Positions 8,632-18,422 of a stretch of 64,000 nt of DNA are shown here, in pieces; positions within the stretch are counted from its first letter, which is position 1; the number at the start of each line of letters is the position of its first letter. This DNA comes from Neobacillus sp. PS3-40 (GTDB lineage Bacteria > Bacillota > Bacilli > Bacillales > Cytobacillaceae). The stretch is taken from NCBI RefSeq assembly GCF_030915485.1, contig NZ_CP133266.1, forward strand, positions 620,001-684,000. Reading direction: 5' to 3'. The position numbers and the translations under genes are program-made. A model generated the notes under the pieces. It was not told the origin of the DNA. It saw nothing but the letters and a program-made list of their open reading frames with translations, and made no database searches.

Positions 8632-8666
8632 CAAAAAAAACAATGGAACCTCAAAGGCTCCATTGT
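8632..8666 (-). terminator. Terminator of the 84-residue gene
   Basis: CAATGGA...TCCATTG hairpin; on the minus strand it is followed by a run of eight T. Confidence 0.75.
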
Positions 8667-8673
8667 CAAAATC

Positions 8674-8928
8674 TTACGGAAAATAAATTTCAGTTCGTTG
8701 CTTATTTTCCCTTATAGTGTAAAAGTTTTTAAATATAGGTTCTTTTGTTAGTTTCCGACCATCAACTTCAATCCTTGATACGATTGTACCAGCTTTTATA
8801 AAATGGAGAAAACCATGATCTTCGACAATATGCTCAAACCAAAAGCCATCTCTTTGAATGAGCTCTTCATCAGAATAGGTATTGATAACAACTTGGCAAT
8901 TTTGAAATTTTGTTATTTCTGCAATCAT
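8674..8928 (-). CDS. Conserved-looking small protein of unknown function
   Basis: 84 residues, MIAEITKFQNCQVV to NKQRTEIYFP, mixed charged and hydrophobic with no membrane segment. The ATG follows GGGGGTATATTAATT, a weak ribosome site. It has its own terminator at 8632-8666 and lies 93 bp beyond the end of narI on the same strand, so read-through from the nar operon is possible. The pattern DGFWFEHIVEDHGFLHFIKAG suggests a small beta-rich fold, but I do not recognise the family. Confidence 0.6.
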   Translation of the reverse strand: MIAEITKFQNCQVVINTYSDEELIQRDGFWFEHIVEDHGFLHFIKAGTIVSRIEVDGRKLTKEPIFKNFYTIRENKQRTEIYFP

Positions 8929-9021
8929 AATTAATATACCCCCATTTAAAACTAGTTTAAGATTAGTTTCGGGTATTATTATAATTGTTGCAAGCGCTTT
9001 TTAAAAAAATTGTCGATTATA

Positions 9022-9744
9022 TTATTTTTTTGTTCGATTTGTTTGCATCATTAATGCTCGTCTCGTATGAACAGCCCTATATACAACATAACGGCGACCT
9101 AAGTATTCTAATGGAAGACTCCAGACATGAACAAGTCTTGTAAACGGCCAAATTCCAAATAGAAGGAAGGCAGAAACAACATGAATTTTAAAACCAAATG
9201 GAATCCTTGTCATGAGTCCTGGCATTGGGTCAAGGTAAAGGATACCTCGAAACCATGGGCTAATGGTTTCGCGATATTCAAATGCGACACCTCTTCCTGT
9301 ATACCAGATGGTATTGAAAAAGCCTGAAAAAATAGTAAGCGTTAACAAGATGAGCACGATAACATCACGATAGGTGCTGTTAACAAAGATACGTTTAACA
9401 GTAAACCTTCTTATCATTAAAAGTAATACCCCAATGATGGTTGCTATTCCTGCCAATCCCCCAATCCAGACAGCACCCAGATGATACATGTGCTCGGTGA
9501 TTCCTAAAGTGTTGTACACAACTAATGGAACCAATACACCTGCTACATGGCCAAAGAATACAAAGATTATCCCATAATGGAAAAGGATACTACCCCATTT
9601 CAACTTGTCTTTTTCTAGGAATTCACTTGACTTAGCTGACCAGCCAAATTGATCCACATTATACCTATAAATATGTCCAACAACGAACATCGTAAGCATA
9701 ATGTAAGGGAAAGCGACCCAGAAAAGGTTTTCAAAATAATTCAT
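9022..9744 (-). CDS. narI: Respiratory nitrate reductase gamma subunit (cytochrome b)
   Basis: 240 residues with five hydrophobic segments, the NarI fold that carries two b hemes and passes electrons from menaquinol to NarH. Histidines expected as heme ligands are visible in SILFHYGIIFVFFGHVAG and near KIHVVSAFLLFGIWPFTRLVHVWS. It is last in narGHJI, 13 bp after narJ. The length equals the usual NarI size (about 225-240). Confidence 0.95.
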   Translation of the reverse strand: MNYFENLFWVAFPYIMLTMFVVGHIYRYNVDQFGWSAKSSEFLEKDKLKWGSILFHYGIIFVFFGHVAGVLVPLVVYNTLGITEHMYHLGAVWIGGLAGIATIIGVLLLMIRRFTVKRIFVNSTYRDVIVLILLTLTIFSGFFNTIWYTGRGVAFEYRETISPWFRGILYLDPMPGLMTRIPFGFKIHVVSAFLLFGIWPFTRLVHVWSLPLEYLGRRYVVYRAVHTRRALMMQTNRTKK

Positions 9745-9757
9745 ATATTTTCCCCCC

Positions 9758-10288
9758 TTATGAAGCCTTTTGATTGCTTAAAATTGTTTCAATTTCTTGA
9801 ATACATCCCTGAAGAATAAATTGATATGGATTTTCTGCGAGTGTCAATTCCTTTAAAAGCTGATCAATTGCTTTGCGGTGAATCAATAACATTTTATGAA
9901 CTGCTTCGATAGGTGCAAGCGAACAGAATTCCAAGATTAATGGAAAGTAGTCCGGAAGTTCATCACTCTCCAAGGGAAACCCTGCTCCAGAAAATTCATC
10001 CTTTAATTTAAGCAGCCCTTTTCCCCTGTCAATATTTTCACCAAAGACAGGATATGTGAGATACAGGGTTGTTTTATCGCTAAAATCAAATGTTTGGGTA
10101 TATGTCTTACATAATTCAAAATAAGGTACGTCTACTAAATAGTTCATGAACTCTTTGTATAATATTTTTACTAACTTATTTTCAATCATTCCAATCTCTT
10201 CATAGAACTCTTCTGTATCCATCCATTCTTTGTCAGGATACTGCAACAAAATCGATGCAAGTCTAAAAATTCGTTGATAATCATCCAT
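9758..10288 (-). CDS. narJ: Nitrate reductase assembly chaperone
   Basis: 176 residues, all-alpha TorD/NarJ family: YQRIFRLASILLQYPDKEWMD, LCKTYTQTFDFSDKTTLYLTYPVFG and LPDYFPLILEFCSLAP are NarJ hallmarks. The protein binds the NarG N-terminus and guides cofactor insertion before membrane docking. Its start overlaps the end of narH by 8 bp, indicating translational coupling. Confidence 0.95.
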   Translation of the reverse strand: MDDYQRIFRLASILLQYPDKEWMDTEEFYEEIGMIENKLVKILYKEFMNYLVDVPYFELCKTYTQTFDFSDKTTLYLTYPVFGENIDRGKGLLKLKDEFSGAGFPLESDELPDYFPLILEFCSLAPIEAVHKMLLIHRKAIDQLLKELTLAENPYQFILQGCIQEIETILSNQKAS

Positions 10289-11807
10289 TTATTTTCCCCC
10301 AATAATCCTCACCAAATTTATAATCCCCTGGCATATTTGGATTTACAGAGCACTCTGAACATCCTTCCATAAAATCATACCCTACAGTTCCCTGTCCTAA
10401 ATACGTATTGGCAGCATCCTCACGATGAGAAGATGGAATGACATAGCGCTCGTCATACTTTGCGATTGCGGACAGTCGGTACATCTCACGTATCCTGTCT
10501 TCTGTCATTCCAACAGCATCCAGAATACTTTTATCTGGCTGCTTACCCAAATTTTCTGATCTCATAAAACTACGCATAGCCACCATTTTCTTTAATACTT
10601 TCCGAATCACTTCCGAATCTCCAGCGGTTAATAGATTTGCCAAATATTCAACTGGAATTCGAAGTTGATCAATAGCAGGATATACGACATGAGGACTAAT
10701 ACCATCAAGTCCACCTTCAAAGGCACTCATTATTGGGCTAAGTGGCGGTATATACCATACCATCGGTAAATTACGGTATTCTGGATGGAGTGGTAAGGCA
10801 ATCCTTTGTTCAACTGCAAGTTTATAGATTGGTGATCTTTGTGCGGCTTCAATCCAATCCTCTCGGTAGCCTGCTTTTCTTGCCTCTTCGATTACATTAG
10901 GGTCATGGGGGTCTAGAAAAATACCCAACTGTGCCTCATATAAATCTTTTTCATCTGTAACAGAAGCGGCTTCAGCAACCTTGTCCATATCATAAAATAC
11001 AATACCAATATATCGAATTCTTCCGGTACAAGTCTCAGAACAAACTGTTGGAAGTCCTGCTTCAATCCGCGGAAAACAAAAAATACATTTTTCAGCTTTA
11101 TGCGTTTTCCAGTTAAAGTAAACCTTTTTATATGGACAGCCCGTCATACAAAATCGCCAGCTGCGGCAGGCATCTGAATCAACTAAAACAATACCATCCT
11201 CTTCTCGCTTATATATAGCACCTGACGGGCAAGAAGAGACACAAGTTGGATTTAAACAATGCTCACAAATTCTGGGCAAATACATCATAAACGTCTGTTC
11301 AAACTCAAATTTTACTTTTTCCTCGATTCCTCGCAAATTTGGGTCGTCTTTCCCTGTCTTATAAACCCCCGCTAAATCATCCTCCCAGTTCGGTCCCCAT
11401 TTAATGTCCATGTACTCCCCTGTTATTTGGGATTTTGGACGGGCTACTGGTTGGTAATTACTTTCTGGACTGTTAATTAAATTTTCATAATCATATGTCC
11501 AAGGTTCATAATACTCATCTAACTTCGTTAAATCAGGGTTATAAAAGATGTTTAGTAGCTTTGAAAATCTCCCGCCTGCTCTTAGTTCAGGTTTTCCATC
11601 CTTTAACAACCAGCCGCCTTTATGTTTTTCTTGATTTTCCCATTCCTTTGGATACCCAACACCCGGTTTTGTTTCAACATTATTCCACCACATGTATTCT
11701 GCACCCTGACGGTTTGTCCATGTATTGTTGCAGGTAACACTACAGGTATGACAACCAATACACTTATCAAGATTCATAACCATGCCAAATTGCGCTTTAA
11801 TCCTCAA
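10281..11807 (-). CDS. narH: Respiratory nitrate reductase beta subunit (iron-sulfur)
   Basis: 508 residues. Four cysteine clusters are visible: CIGCHTCSVTCN, CEHCLNPTCVSSCP, CRSWRFCMTGCP and CIFCFPRIEAGLPTVCSETC. In the third group a Trp replaces one Cys, as in NarH where that site carries a [3Fe-4S] cluster. The protein relays electrons from NarI heme to NarG. The start overlaps the narG end by 11 bp, so narG and narH are coupled. Confidence 0.97.
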   Translation of the reverse strand: MRIKAQFGMVMNLDKCIGCHTCSVTCNNTWTNRQGAEYMWWNNVETKPGVGYPKEWENQEKHKGGWLLKDGKPELRAGGRFSKLLNIFYNPDLTKLDEYYEPWTYDYENLINSPESNYQPVARPKSQITGEYMDIKWGPNWEDDLAGVYKTGKDDPNLRGIEEKVKFEFEQTFMMYLPRICEHCLNPTCVSSCPSGAIYKREEDGIVLVDSDACRSWRFCMTGCPYKKVYFNWKTHKAEKCIFCFPRIEAGLPTVCSETCTGRIRYIGIVFYDMDKVAEAASVTDEKDLYEAQLGIFLDPHDPNVIEEARKAGYREDWIEAAQRSPIYKLAVEQRIALPLHPEYRNLPMVWYIPPLSPIMSAFEGGLDGISPHVVYPAIDQLRIPVEYLANLLTAGDSEVIRKVLKKMVAMRSFMRSENLGKQPDKSILDAVGMTEDRIREMYRLSAIAKYDERYVIPSSHREDAANTYLGQGTVGYDFMEGCSECSVNPNMPGDYKFGEDYWGKING

Positions 11808-14800
11808 GCCAGTTCACCTCATTCCGATCAAGTTTACAAATTACTACTTTTTCATCACGCTGACTACCACATGGTCCATAATAATTAAAGCCATAGCTTA
11901 ATTGGGCATATCCACCAATCATATGTGTCGGCTTCATATAGATTCTATTCGGACTATTAAAAGTACCCCCGCGTTGTTTTGTAATAGGCGAACCTGGAAC
12001 ATTTATATGCCGTTCTTGAACATGGTACATATAGGAAACTCCTTTAGGTAGCCTATGTGTTACAACAGCCCTTGCAACAACAACTCCATTGCGGTTATAA
12101 ATTTGCAGCCAATCATTATCGGTAATACCTGCTTCCTCTGCATCATCCCGATTTAACCAAATGGTTGGTCCTCCCCTAAAAAGTGTTAACATAAGTAAGT
12201 TATCAAAATACGTGCTGTGGTAAGACCATTTAAAATGTGGTGTTAAATAGCGTAAAGATATTTCCTTGCCCATTCCTGACGGTACATTATCACCTGTTTT
12301 AAAAGCCGCTTTTCTTAATGGCGGTTTAAATTCCGGGAATTCCTCCCCAAATTCGAGCATCATTTCATGATCCAAATAAAAATGCTGTCTTCCAGTTAAC
12401 GTTCTCCACGGAACTAATCTCTCCACATTCGTCGTGAACGGTGAATACCTACGGCCACCTGTTTCTGTTCCACTGAAAACAGGAGTAGAAATTACTTGAC
12501 GGGGTTGTGCAGTAATATCATTAAAAGAAAGATGTTCTTCTGCTCTTTCTTCAGCCAAGTCTTTAAGTTTTTGACCTGTCTTTTTCTCTAATACATCCCA
12601 ACCCTTCATAGCAAGTGAACCATTTGTAGAGCTTGATAGAGATAAAATGGCTTCTGCAGCATCTCTGCCTGTCAAAATACTTGGATGATCCTTGTATTCC
12701 TTAGTAGTGGTTGCTTTTCCAATAATTTCTTTTAATTTTTCATACTCTTCTTTTGCGCTCCAACCAATTCCATGTGCGCCAATTTTCTCCTTCACCATTG
12801 GGCCGATCGAAATAAATTTATCATAGACCTTTGGATAATCACGCTCAACAATGTGTAGACGAGGAAAATTCTGACCTGGAACAGGTTCTTGTTCACCATG
12901 CAACCAGTCAGGAATTTTTCCAAACGCACATGCTTCTGAAATTTCGTCACGCGAATCATGTAACAATGGTGTAGCAACGATATCTTGAATAGGCTCTTTA
13001 AAATATTTTTCAGCCATCTCTGAAAATGTATTTGCTATTGACTTAAATGTATCCCAGTCAGACCTCGACTCCCAGGGGGCTGCAATAGCAGGATTAAAGG
13101 GATGAATAAACGGATGCATATCCGTACTACTGATATCGTATTTTTCATACCAAGTGGCAGCAGGTAACACAATATCTGAAAAGAGCCCTGAGCTAACCAT
13201 TCTAAAATCCATATTAATCATTAAATCAAGCTTACCCTCAGCGGAGTCTTCCCCCCACTCGATTTCTTCTGTTTTCAATTCAGTATTTTGCTCACCTAGA
13301 ACACCATTATGTGTTCCGAGCAGATGCTTGAGAAAATATTCATGTCCTTTTGAAGAACTACCGATTAAATTCCCTCTCCAGACAAACATAACTTTGGGAA
13401 ATGTTTTTGGATCCTCTGGATTTTGGATGGCAAATTTTGTATTTCCTTCCTTGACATCTTTTACAATTGATCGCACGATCTCGTCTTTATCTGTAAGACC
13501 AGATTCTCCGACCATTTTAATTGGATTTTTATCAAACTGTGGATAAGAAGGCGTCCAACCAAGCCTCGTTCCAAGATAATTGTAATCAGCCCCGTGATTA
13601 TAACGTGGCTTATCTACCAGTGGAGAAACTTGATCGACCATCGATTGGTCATCGTATTTCCACTGCTCTGTTACAAAATAAAAGAATGATGTTCCAGTAT
13701 GAAGTCTTGGAGGTCCACCCCAATCTCTTGCCATAGCAATGGCTGAAAATCCTTCAAGTGGTCGTACCTTTTCTTGGCCTACATAATGTGCCCAACCCCC
13801 ACCATTAACACCTTGTGAACCAGTAAGTAGAACTAAATTCAATACGGTTCGATAGGTGGCATCTGCGTGGTACCATTGGTTAATGCCTGATCCCATAATG
13901 ATCATAGAACGTCCTTTAGAATCAACAGCATTTTGTGCAAACTCTCTGGCAATTTGAGCAGCAAGTTTTCGATCTACACCAGTCAACGCTTCCTGCCAAG
14001 CTGGAGTATATGGTTTTGGATCATCGTAATCTTTCGGAAAATCACCTTCAAGACCTCGTGAAATACCAAACTTTGATAGCATTAAATCAAAAACCGTTGT
14101 GAAATAAACGGTTTCACCATTTTGCTCAAATGACTTTACTGGTACAGACCGTTTGAGTATAACTGTGCTTTCTTCTTCAAATTGCGAGAATGCTACTGGG
14201 ACAATTTTGTCTTCATTTCCTAATATAGTTAGCAATGGTTTAATATCCTTATAATCCTGCTCAGTATCATTTAGATGGAGATTCCAATTTCCTTTATCCT
14301 CCCATCTATGTCCAATGGTTCCATTTGGAAAGGCAAATTGGTTCTTATTTTGATCCCAAACAACTGTTTTCCAATCCCCATTAGCAATCGTCGGATTGAT
14401 TTCACTTGCCCGTAAAAAAGTGCTTGATATGAATTGATCACCATAAGGCTTTAATTTTACTAAAAATGGTAAATCAGTAAATTTCTTTGCATAATCAATA
14501 AAATATTCTGTTTCCTTATCAACATAGAATTCTTTCAAAATAACATGTGTCATTGCCATACCAAGTGCCCCGTCCATTCCAGCTCGAACGGGGAGCCAGT
14601 TATCTGCAAATTTTACAAACTCTGCATAATCAGGGCTTACAGCAACGACTTTTGTCCCCCGGTATCTTGCTTCAACCATAAAATGGGCATCTGGTGTCCT
14701 TGTTTGCGGAACATTTGAGCCCCATACAAGCAGATAAGAGGAATTGTACCAATCTGAACTTTCTGGAACATCGGTTTGTTCTCCCCAAACTTGTGGTGAT

Positions 14801-15486
14801 GCAGGTGGAAGATCAGCGTACCAATCATAAAAACTTAGTAATGAACCTCCGATTAGGGATAAAAATCTAGCACCAGCAGCATAGCTCACCATGGACATCG
14901 CCGGAATTGGTGAAAATCCGAAAATACGATCTGGACCAAATTCTTGGATGGAATAGATTAATGCTGCACTAATTAATTCGTTCAATTCTTTCCAACTTGA
15001 CCGAACAAGCCCGCCTTTTCCTCGCGCTTGCTTATATCTTTTCGATTTGTCTGGATTTGTTGTGATTTCACGCCAAGCTTTTACAGGGTCCTTAGTTTTT
15101 TCAAGTTCCTCTCTCCAAAGCTTTAATAATGCTCCTCGAATATAGGGGTAACGAACTCTAAGTGGGCTATATGTGTACCATGAAAAACTCGCTCCTCTTG
15201 GGCAGCCTCTTGGTTCATATTCCGGCATATTCGGGCCTGTTGATGGATAATCGGTCTGCTGTGTTTCCCATGCGATAATTCCATCCTTGACATGGACCTT
15301 CCAGCTACAAGAACCTGTGCAGTTTACTCCATGTGTCGTTCGAACCGTTTTATCATGTTGCCATCTTCTCCGATAGACCTTTTCTGTTTCCCTATCCATT
15401 GGAGATAGAACAGCATGATTGGTAATATCTTCTGTCTGCCCAAAGAATTTTAGCTTTTTCATTAGTGGGCTTCGTTTACGATCCAT
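11797..15486 (-). CDS. narG: Respiratory nitrate reductase alpha subunit (molybdopterin)
   Basis: 1229 residues from the ATG at 15486, chosen because GGAAGGTG lies just upstream; a longer frame to 15549 lacks a ribosome site. The length matches B. subtilis NarG. The FS0 iron-sulfur site has the His-Cys3 pattern (HGVNCTGSCSW, then RGCPRGASFSW). The Mo-ligand aspartate lies in WYADLPPASPQ. The C-terminal dinucleotide-binding domain is present (NRDDAEEAGITDNDW, YNRNGVVVARAVVTHR). It reduces nitrate to nitrite on the cytoplasmic side. No narK is adjacent in this window. Confidence 0.97.
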   Translation of the reverse strand: MDRKRSPLMKKLKFFGQTEDITNHAVLSPMDRETEKVYRRRWQHDKTVRTTHGVNCTGSCSWKVHVKDGIIAWETQQTDYPSTGPNMPEYEPRGCPRGASFSWYTYSPLRVRYPYIRGALLKLWREELEKTKDPVKAWREITTNPDKSKRYKQARGKGGLVRSSWKELNELISAALIYSIQEFGPDRIFGFSPIPAMSMVSYAAGARFLSLIGGSLLSFYDWYADLPPASPQVWGEQTDVPESSDWYNSSYLLVWGSNVPQTRTPDAHFMVEARYRGTKVVAVSPDYAEFVKFADNWLPVRAGMDGALGMAMTHVILKEFYVDKETEYFIDYAKKFTDLPFLVKLKPYGDQFISSTFLRASEINPTIANGDWKTVVWDQNKNQFAFPNGTIGHRWEDKGNWNLHLNDTEQDYKDIKPLLTILGNEDKIVPVAFSQFEEESTVILKRSVPVKSFEQNGETVYFTTVFDLMLSKFGISRGLEGDFPKDYDDPKPYTPAWQEALTGVDRKLAAQIAREFAQNAVDSKGRSMIIMGSGINQWYHADATYRTVLNLVLLTGSQGVNGGGWAHYVGQEKVRPLEGFSAIAMARDWGGPPRLHTGTSFFYFVTEQWKYDDQSMVDQVSPLVDKPRYNHGADYNYLGTRLGWTPSYPQFDKNPIKMVGESGLTDKDEIVRSIVKDVKEGNTKFAIQNPEDPKTFPKVMFVWRGNLIGSSSKGHEYFLKHLLGTHNGVLGEQNTELKTEEIEWGEDSAEGKLDLMINMDFRMVSSGLFSDIVLPAATWYEKYDISSTDMHPFIHPFNPAIAAPWESRSDWDTFKSIANTFSEMAEKYFKEPIQDIVATPLLHDSRDEISEACAFGKIPDWLHGEQEPVPGQNFPRLHIVERDYPKVYDKFISIGPMVKEKIGAHGIGWSAKEEYEKLKEIIGKATTTKEYKDHPSILTGRDAAEAILSLSSSTNGSLAMKGWDVLEKKTGQKLKDLAEERAEEHLSFNDITAQPRQVISTPVFSGTETGGRRYSPFTTNVERLVPWRTLTGRQHFYLDHEMMLEFGEEFPEFKPPLRKAAFKTGDNVPSGMGKEISLRYLTPHFKWSYHSTYFDNLLMLTLFRGGPTIWLNRDDAEEAGITDNDWLQIYNRNGVVVARAVVTHRLPKGVSYMYHVQERHINVPGSPITKQRGGTFNSPNRIYMKPTHMIGGYAQLSYGFNYYGPCGSQRDEKVVICKLDRNEVNWLED

Positions 15487-15551
15487 TCCTTTCACCTTCC
15501 TATAGTCATTTTTACTAGTAAGATACCCACAATTTGTAATTGTATTCAAAA

Positions 15552-15632
15552 AGAAGGGGTAGCGGGAAATACATGTAATTTGTTCTAAGGAAAATGTTTT
15601 AAAAGAATAAATATGGATAATAGAAGGGGTAG
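15552..15632 (-). promoter_or_regulatory. Possible NreC/NarL-type sites upstream of narG
   Basis: The 11-mer AGAAGGGGTAG occurs at 15552-15562 and again at 15622-15632, 70 bp (about seven helical turns) apart, 66 and 136 bp upstream of the narG start. Its complement contains TACCCCT, which fits the NarL-family heptamer TACYNMT. Binding by a nitrate-responsive NreC-like regulator is an inference. No Fnr box was found before narG. Confidence 0.35.
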
Positions 15633-15650
15633 ATGAATAAAGAAAAATCC

Positions 15651-15742
15651 GCCAATTGGCGAGCCCCCTAAAGGCGAGGATAACGGCGAGGATAGAGGCG
15701 TGGTTGGGCTAGCAGAATTTATGGATATAAAAATTCTTCTCC
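15651..15742. repeat. R2 dispersed repeat, copy a
   Basis: GCCAATTGGCGAGCCC, then GATAGAGGCGTGGTTG and GAATTTATGGATATAAA recur in the same order at 43242-43338, and in part at 26439-26476 and 48475-48530. It is non-coding. It lies in the long upstream region of narG. Confidence 0.6.
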
Positions 15743-15932
15743 GCAAAAAAAAGATGGCCCTCATAGTTGAAAGGACCATCCTTTTATTTGAAGTAGTTCA
15801 GATAACGTGGAGAAAAACTCAAATATCCATCGTAATCACAGCCGAATTAGCATATTATTTAACATTGAAATACGCTTGGATTATTTCGATGACACAAAAA
15901 AAGGGCCTCATGTAACGTTCTCTGAAACTTGT

Positions 15933-16062
15933 CTGTTGATTTCCGCTCCAGGCACTCGCTTTCCGCGGGGAGGCCCGGGAGCCTCCTCGTCGCTTCGCTC
16001 CTGCGGGGTCTCCCGTGACCTCTATATCCCGTAGGAGTCGAGTGCCCTCCGCTCCAATCAAC
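15933..16062. repeat. R1 repeat, copy 3 (complete, no insertion)
   Basis: TGTTGATTTCCGCTCC at 15934 to GCTCCAATCAAC at 16062. It contains the uninterrupted block GAGCCTCCTCGTCGC, the reverse complement of the IS110 target (GCGACGAGGAGGCTC). Flanking AACGTTCTCTGAAACTTGTC also occurs beside the R1 halves at 3104 and 18534. Confidence 0.75.
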
Positions 16063-16433
16063 TCAGGTGGATAAAGTAAAAATATCTGAAAAAAACAACA
16101 AACTTTACGAAAACGGTCTTTTTAAAAGGCTCTGTTATTGTTAATTGTTGATTTTCTGCGGGTATACTAGCTTAATCGGAGGAATTCCGTTTATTTTGAA
16201 AAAGTAGTGGTTAAGAGGAGAAATAGGCAGAGATTTTCCGCTTAAATAACCTAAAAAAGCCTTTTAATCATGGAAACGTATAGTTTAACAGGAAAAAATC
16301 CGCTTATATGTAGGGAAATATGTGAATTTCCTGATTTAGCAGGAATTTTCCCGTCTATTTTTCAATACCATAAAATCAACATCCAGCTTTAACAAAGCCT
16401 TTTTTAAAAAAATATACAAAAAAGATTTTATTG
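16063..16433. other. Gene-free stretch beside R1
   Basis: Contains the R1-type arm AAATATCTGAAAA and an AAGGCTCTGTTATTG...TTGTTGATTTT block that resembles 20281-20300 in reverse. Short dyads such as CGGAGGAATTCCG occur. No coding potential is visible. Confidence 0.35.
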
Positions 16434-16640
16434 ATAAGCAAGTCCAAAAGGTTTAGATCTTTTAATCAATTCAATGAATGCGTATCCGATGCCATGTAGA
16501 AAATACTTAAATGGCATGTCAAATTTCGACCGTTCCACCACGTCAACATCTAATAAATCATAGATAGGCGTTAACAATAAATATTTGAACATGCGAAAAG
16601 GGCCGATATACCTTTTTTCATTGACTATGGTTAAGCTTAT
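16434..16640 (-). pseudogene. Fragment of an IS1182/DUF772-type transposase
   Basis: The minus-strand frame reads KRYIGPFRMFKYLLLTPIYD, then VERSKFDMPFKYFLHGIGYAF. This resembles the N-terminal DUF772 region of IS1182-like transposases (MFKxLLLxxLYDLSDRxxxER, then FDxxFKWFLG). It is cut off on one side by R1 at 16659 and ends at a stop after about 62 residues, so it is a relic. The longer open frame through this point joins it to R1 sequence by chance. Confidence 0.45.
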
Positions 16641-16658
16641 TATTGATTTTTGACACTC

Positions 16659-16732
16659 TGTTGATTGGAGCGGAAGGTGCTCGACTCCTGCGGGAGTACG
16701 GGGCAGGGAAGACCCCGCAGGAGCGAAGCGAC
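16659..16732. repeat. R1 repeat, copy 4, left half
   Basis: TGTTGATTGGAGCGGAAGG at 16659 to GCGAAGCGACGAG, interrupted by IS110 copy B. The right half resumes at 18483. Confidence 0.75.
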
Positions 16733-16853
16733 GAGTTATCATGAACGAAACTAGCTCCTTACTCGTAAATTCGTAGGTTAATTTGGTTAGAATGTTTACT
16801 GATGAAAAACAAAAAACCAAATCAGAGCTACATTACGGAAGGAGCTAGTCATT

Positions 16854-17966
16854 ATGAAGGATACCATTAAATATGTAGGTTTAGACGTATCAAAGGAAAA
16901 AATTGCAGTCGCTATTGCCGATGAGGGCCGAGGGGAGCCTAGATACCATGGAATGATTCCTCATACACCAGAAGAAGTGAGGAAATTAATGAAAAAATTG
17001 GGCAGCCCGGAATCTCTGCGAGTGTGTTATGAAGCTGGTCCGACAGGATATCCATTGTACCGACTATTTATCACACTAGGGATTCACTGCTCGGTGATTG
17101 CCCCGTCTCTTATTCCTAAAAGACCTGGAGAACGTATTAAAACGGATCGCAGGGACTCTGTTCGCTTAGCTCATTTATATCGGGCTGGAGAGTTGACTCC
17201 AATTTATGTACCAACTCCAGAGGATGAGGCTCTGCGGGATCTTGTTAGGTGTAGAGAAGATGCCAAAGAAGACGAACTGAGAGGAAAACACCGATTAAGT
17301 AAATTTTTACTGCGTAATGATATTAAACCTCCTACTGGAGTAAATAAGTGGACAATCAAATATTTCAGATGGCTGGACACTTTAAAATTTGAAAACCCTT
17401 CTCTACAAGTAACCTTCCAGGAATACTACCACCAACTCAAAGAGTTAGCACAACGTATTCTAAGGTTAGAAGAAGAAATTAAAATTCTAGCGAGTGAAGG
17501 TGTCCATGCCAAAAAAATTCAAGCACTCCAATCATTAAGAGGAGTAGCTCTTATTACAGCGACAAGTATTGTAGCAGAAATCGGTTCTTTTAAACGTTTT
17601 ACTACACCGAGGCAATTCATGGCTTATGTTGGTTTAATCCCTAGCGAGTATTCGAGTGGTGAAAAAAGGAGACAAGGAGAAATAACCAAAACAGGTAATC
17701 GACACGTACGGCGTTTATTGGTAGAGTCTGCCTGGAGTTATCGGTATCAACCCTCTGTTAAAGGAGAACTACAAAGACGGCAAAGTGGGCAATCACCAAC
17801 GATTCAGGCAATATCGTGGAAAGCACAGAACCGACTCCACAAGAAGTATTTCCGCTTATTATCAAGAGGGAAAGAAAGCGGTAAAGCCATTACAGCAGTA
17901 GCGCGAGAATTGGCAGGTTTTATTTGGGCAGTGATGCAAGAAGTAGAAGATATACCTCAAGCTTAA
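16854..17966 (+). CDS. IS110/IS1111-family transposase, copy B
   Basis: 370 residues, same start context and DEDD residues (D11, E60, D98, D101) as copy A, with a serine motif near 267-268. Relative to copy A it carries V302 and L336. The frame is full length, so it is probably active. Synonymous differences cluster near codons 121-130, which may reflect conversion with another genomic copy. Confidence 0.95.
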   Translation: MKDTIKYVGLDVSKEKIAVAIADEGRGEPRYHGMIPHTPEEVRKLMKKLGSPESLRVCYEAGPTGYPLYRLFITLGIHCSVIAPSLIPKRPGERIKTDRRDSVRLAHLYRAGELTPIYVPTPEDEALRDLVRCREDAKEDELRGKHRLSKFLLRNDIKPPTGVNKWTIKYFRWLDTLKFENPSLQVTFQEYYHQLKELAQRILRLEEEIKILASEGVHAKKIQALQSLRGVALITATSIVAEIGSFKRFTTPRQFMAYVGLIPSEYSSGEKRRQGEITKTGNRHVRRLLVESAWSYRYQPSVKGELQRRQSGQSPTIQAISWKAQNRLHKKYFRLLSRGKESGKAITAVARELAGFIWAVMQEVEDIPQA

Positions 17967-18010
17967 AAGGTTACGTGTTCCTCAAAGCAAGATAGATGTA
18001 TAAATAGAAA

Positions 18011-18422
18011 AATGAGAATAGGGCTCGAAGGCAAAGAGAAAAACCGGAAAGGAAAATCCACGTGCCTCCTCTGTGCTATATCTAAATAGATTAACGCACG
18101 TCCCGAGTTAGTGGAAAAGTCCTTTATACGGAAAGATAAAATGTGAAAACCCACGAATATCAGAGCGCTAACCGCTGTAGAGATTTTTGCCTTCGTGCCG
18201 TGTTCTTACCTTCTATTCAAAAAAAGAAAAAGGAGGAAGGATCATTTCATCTTTAGCTAAAAAAGTGTCTCACCTCTTGGAATAGCTGTCAAGAAGAGCA
18301 CTTGACAGCTATTCCAAGAGGTGAGAAGTGGTCAGTAAGCTAAAGAAGGAGCTATTCTAGCCAGAATGGCTAAATAACCTACTAAGACAAGAAGCCGAAA
18401 ATAGCTTCTCTTCTTAAGAGTA
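18011..18422 (+). ncRNA. Candidate bridge/seek RNA region of IS110 copy B
   Basis: Same structured region as in copy A, with the guide-like GCCTCCTC at 18064-18071 and the perfect 26-bp hairpin at about 18268-18326. The stems and guide are unchanged between copies, which share one target. A minus-strand open frame here is not a gene. Confidence 0.5.

Noticed and set aside
16428-16820. 130-residue minus-strand gene
   Set aside because: The frame is a chance fusion of a transposase fragment, R1 and the IS110 left end; only the fragment at 16434-16640 is meaningful.
17963-18154. 63-residue minus-strand ORF after each IS110 transposase (also 2532-2723)
   Set aside because: It lies in the structured non-coding part, lacks a ribosome site and resembles no family.
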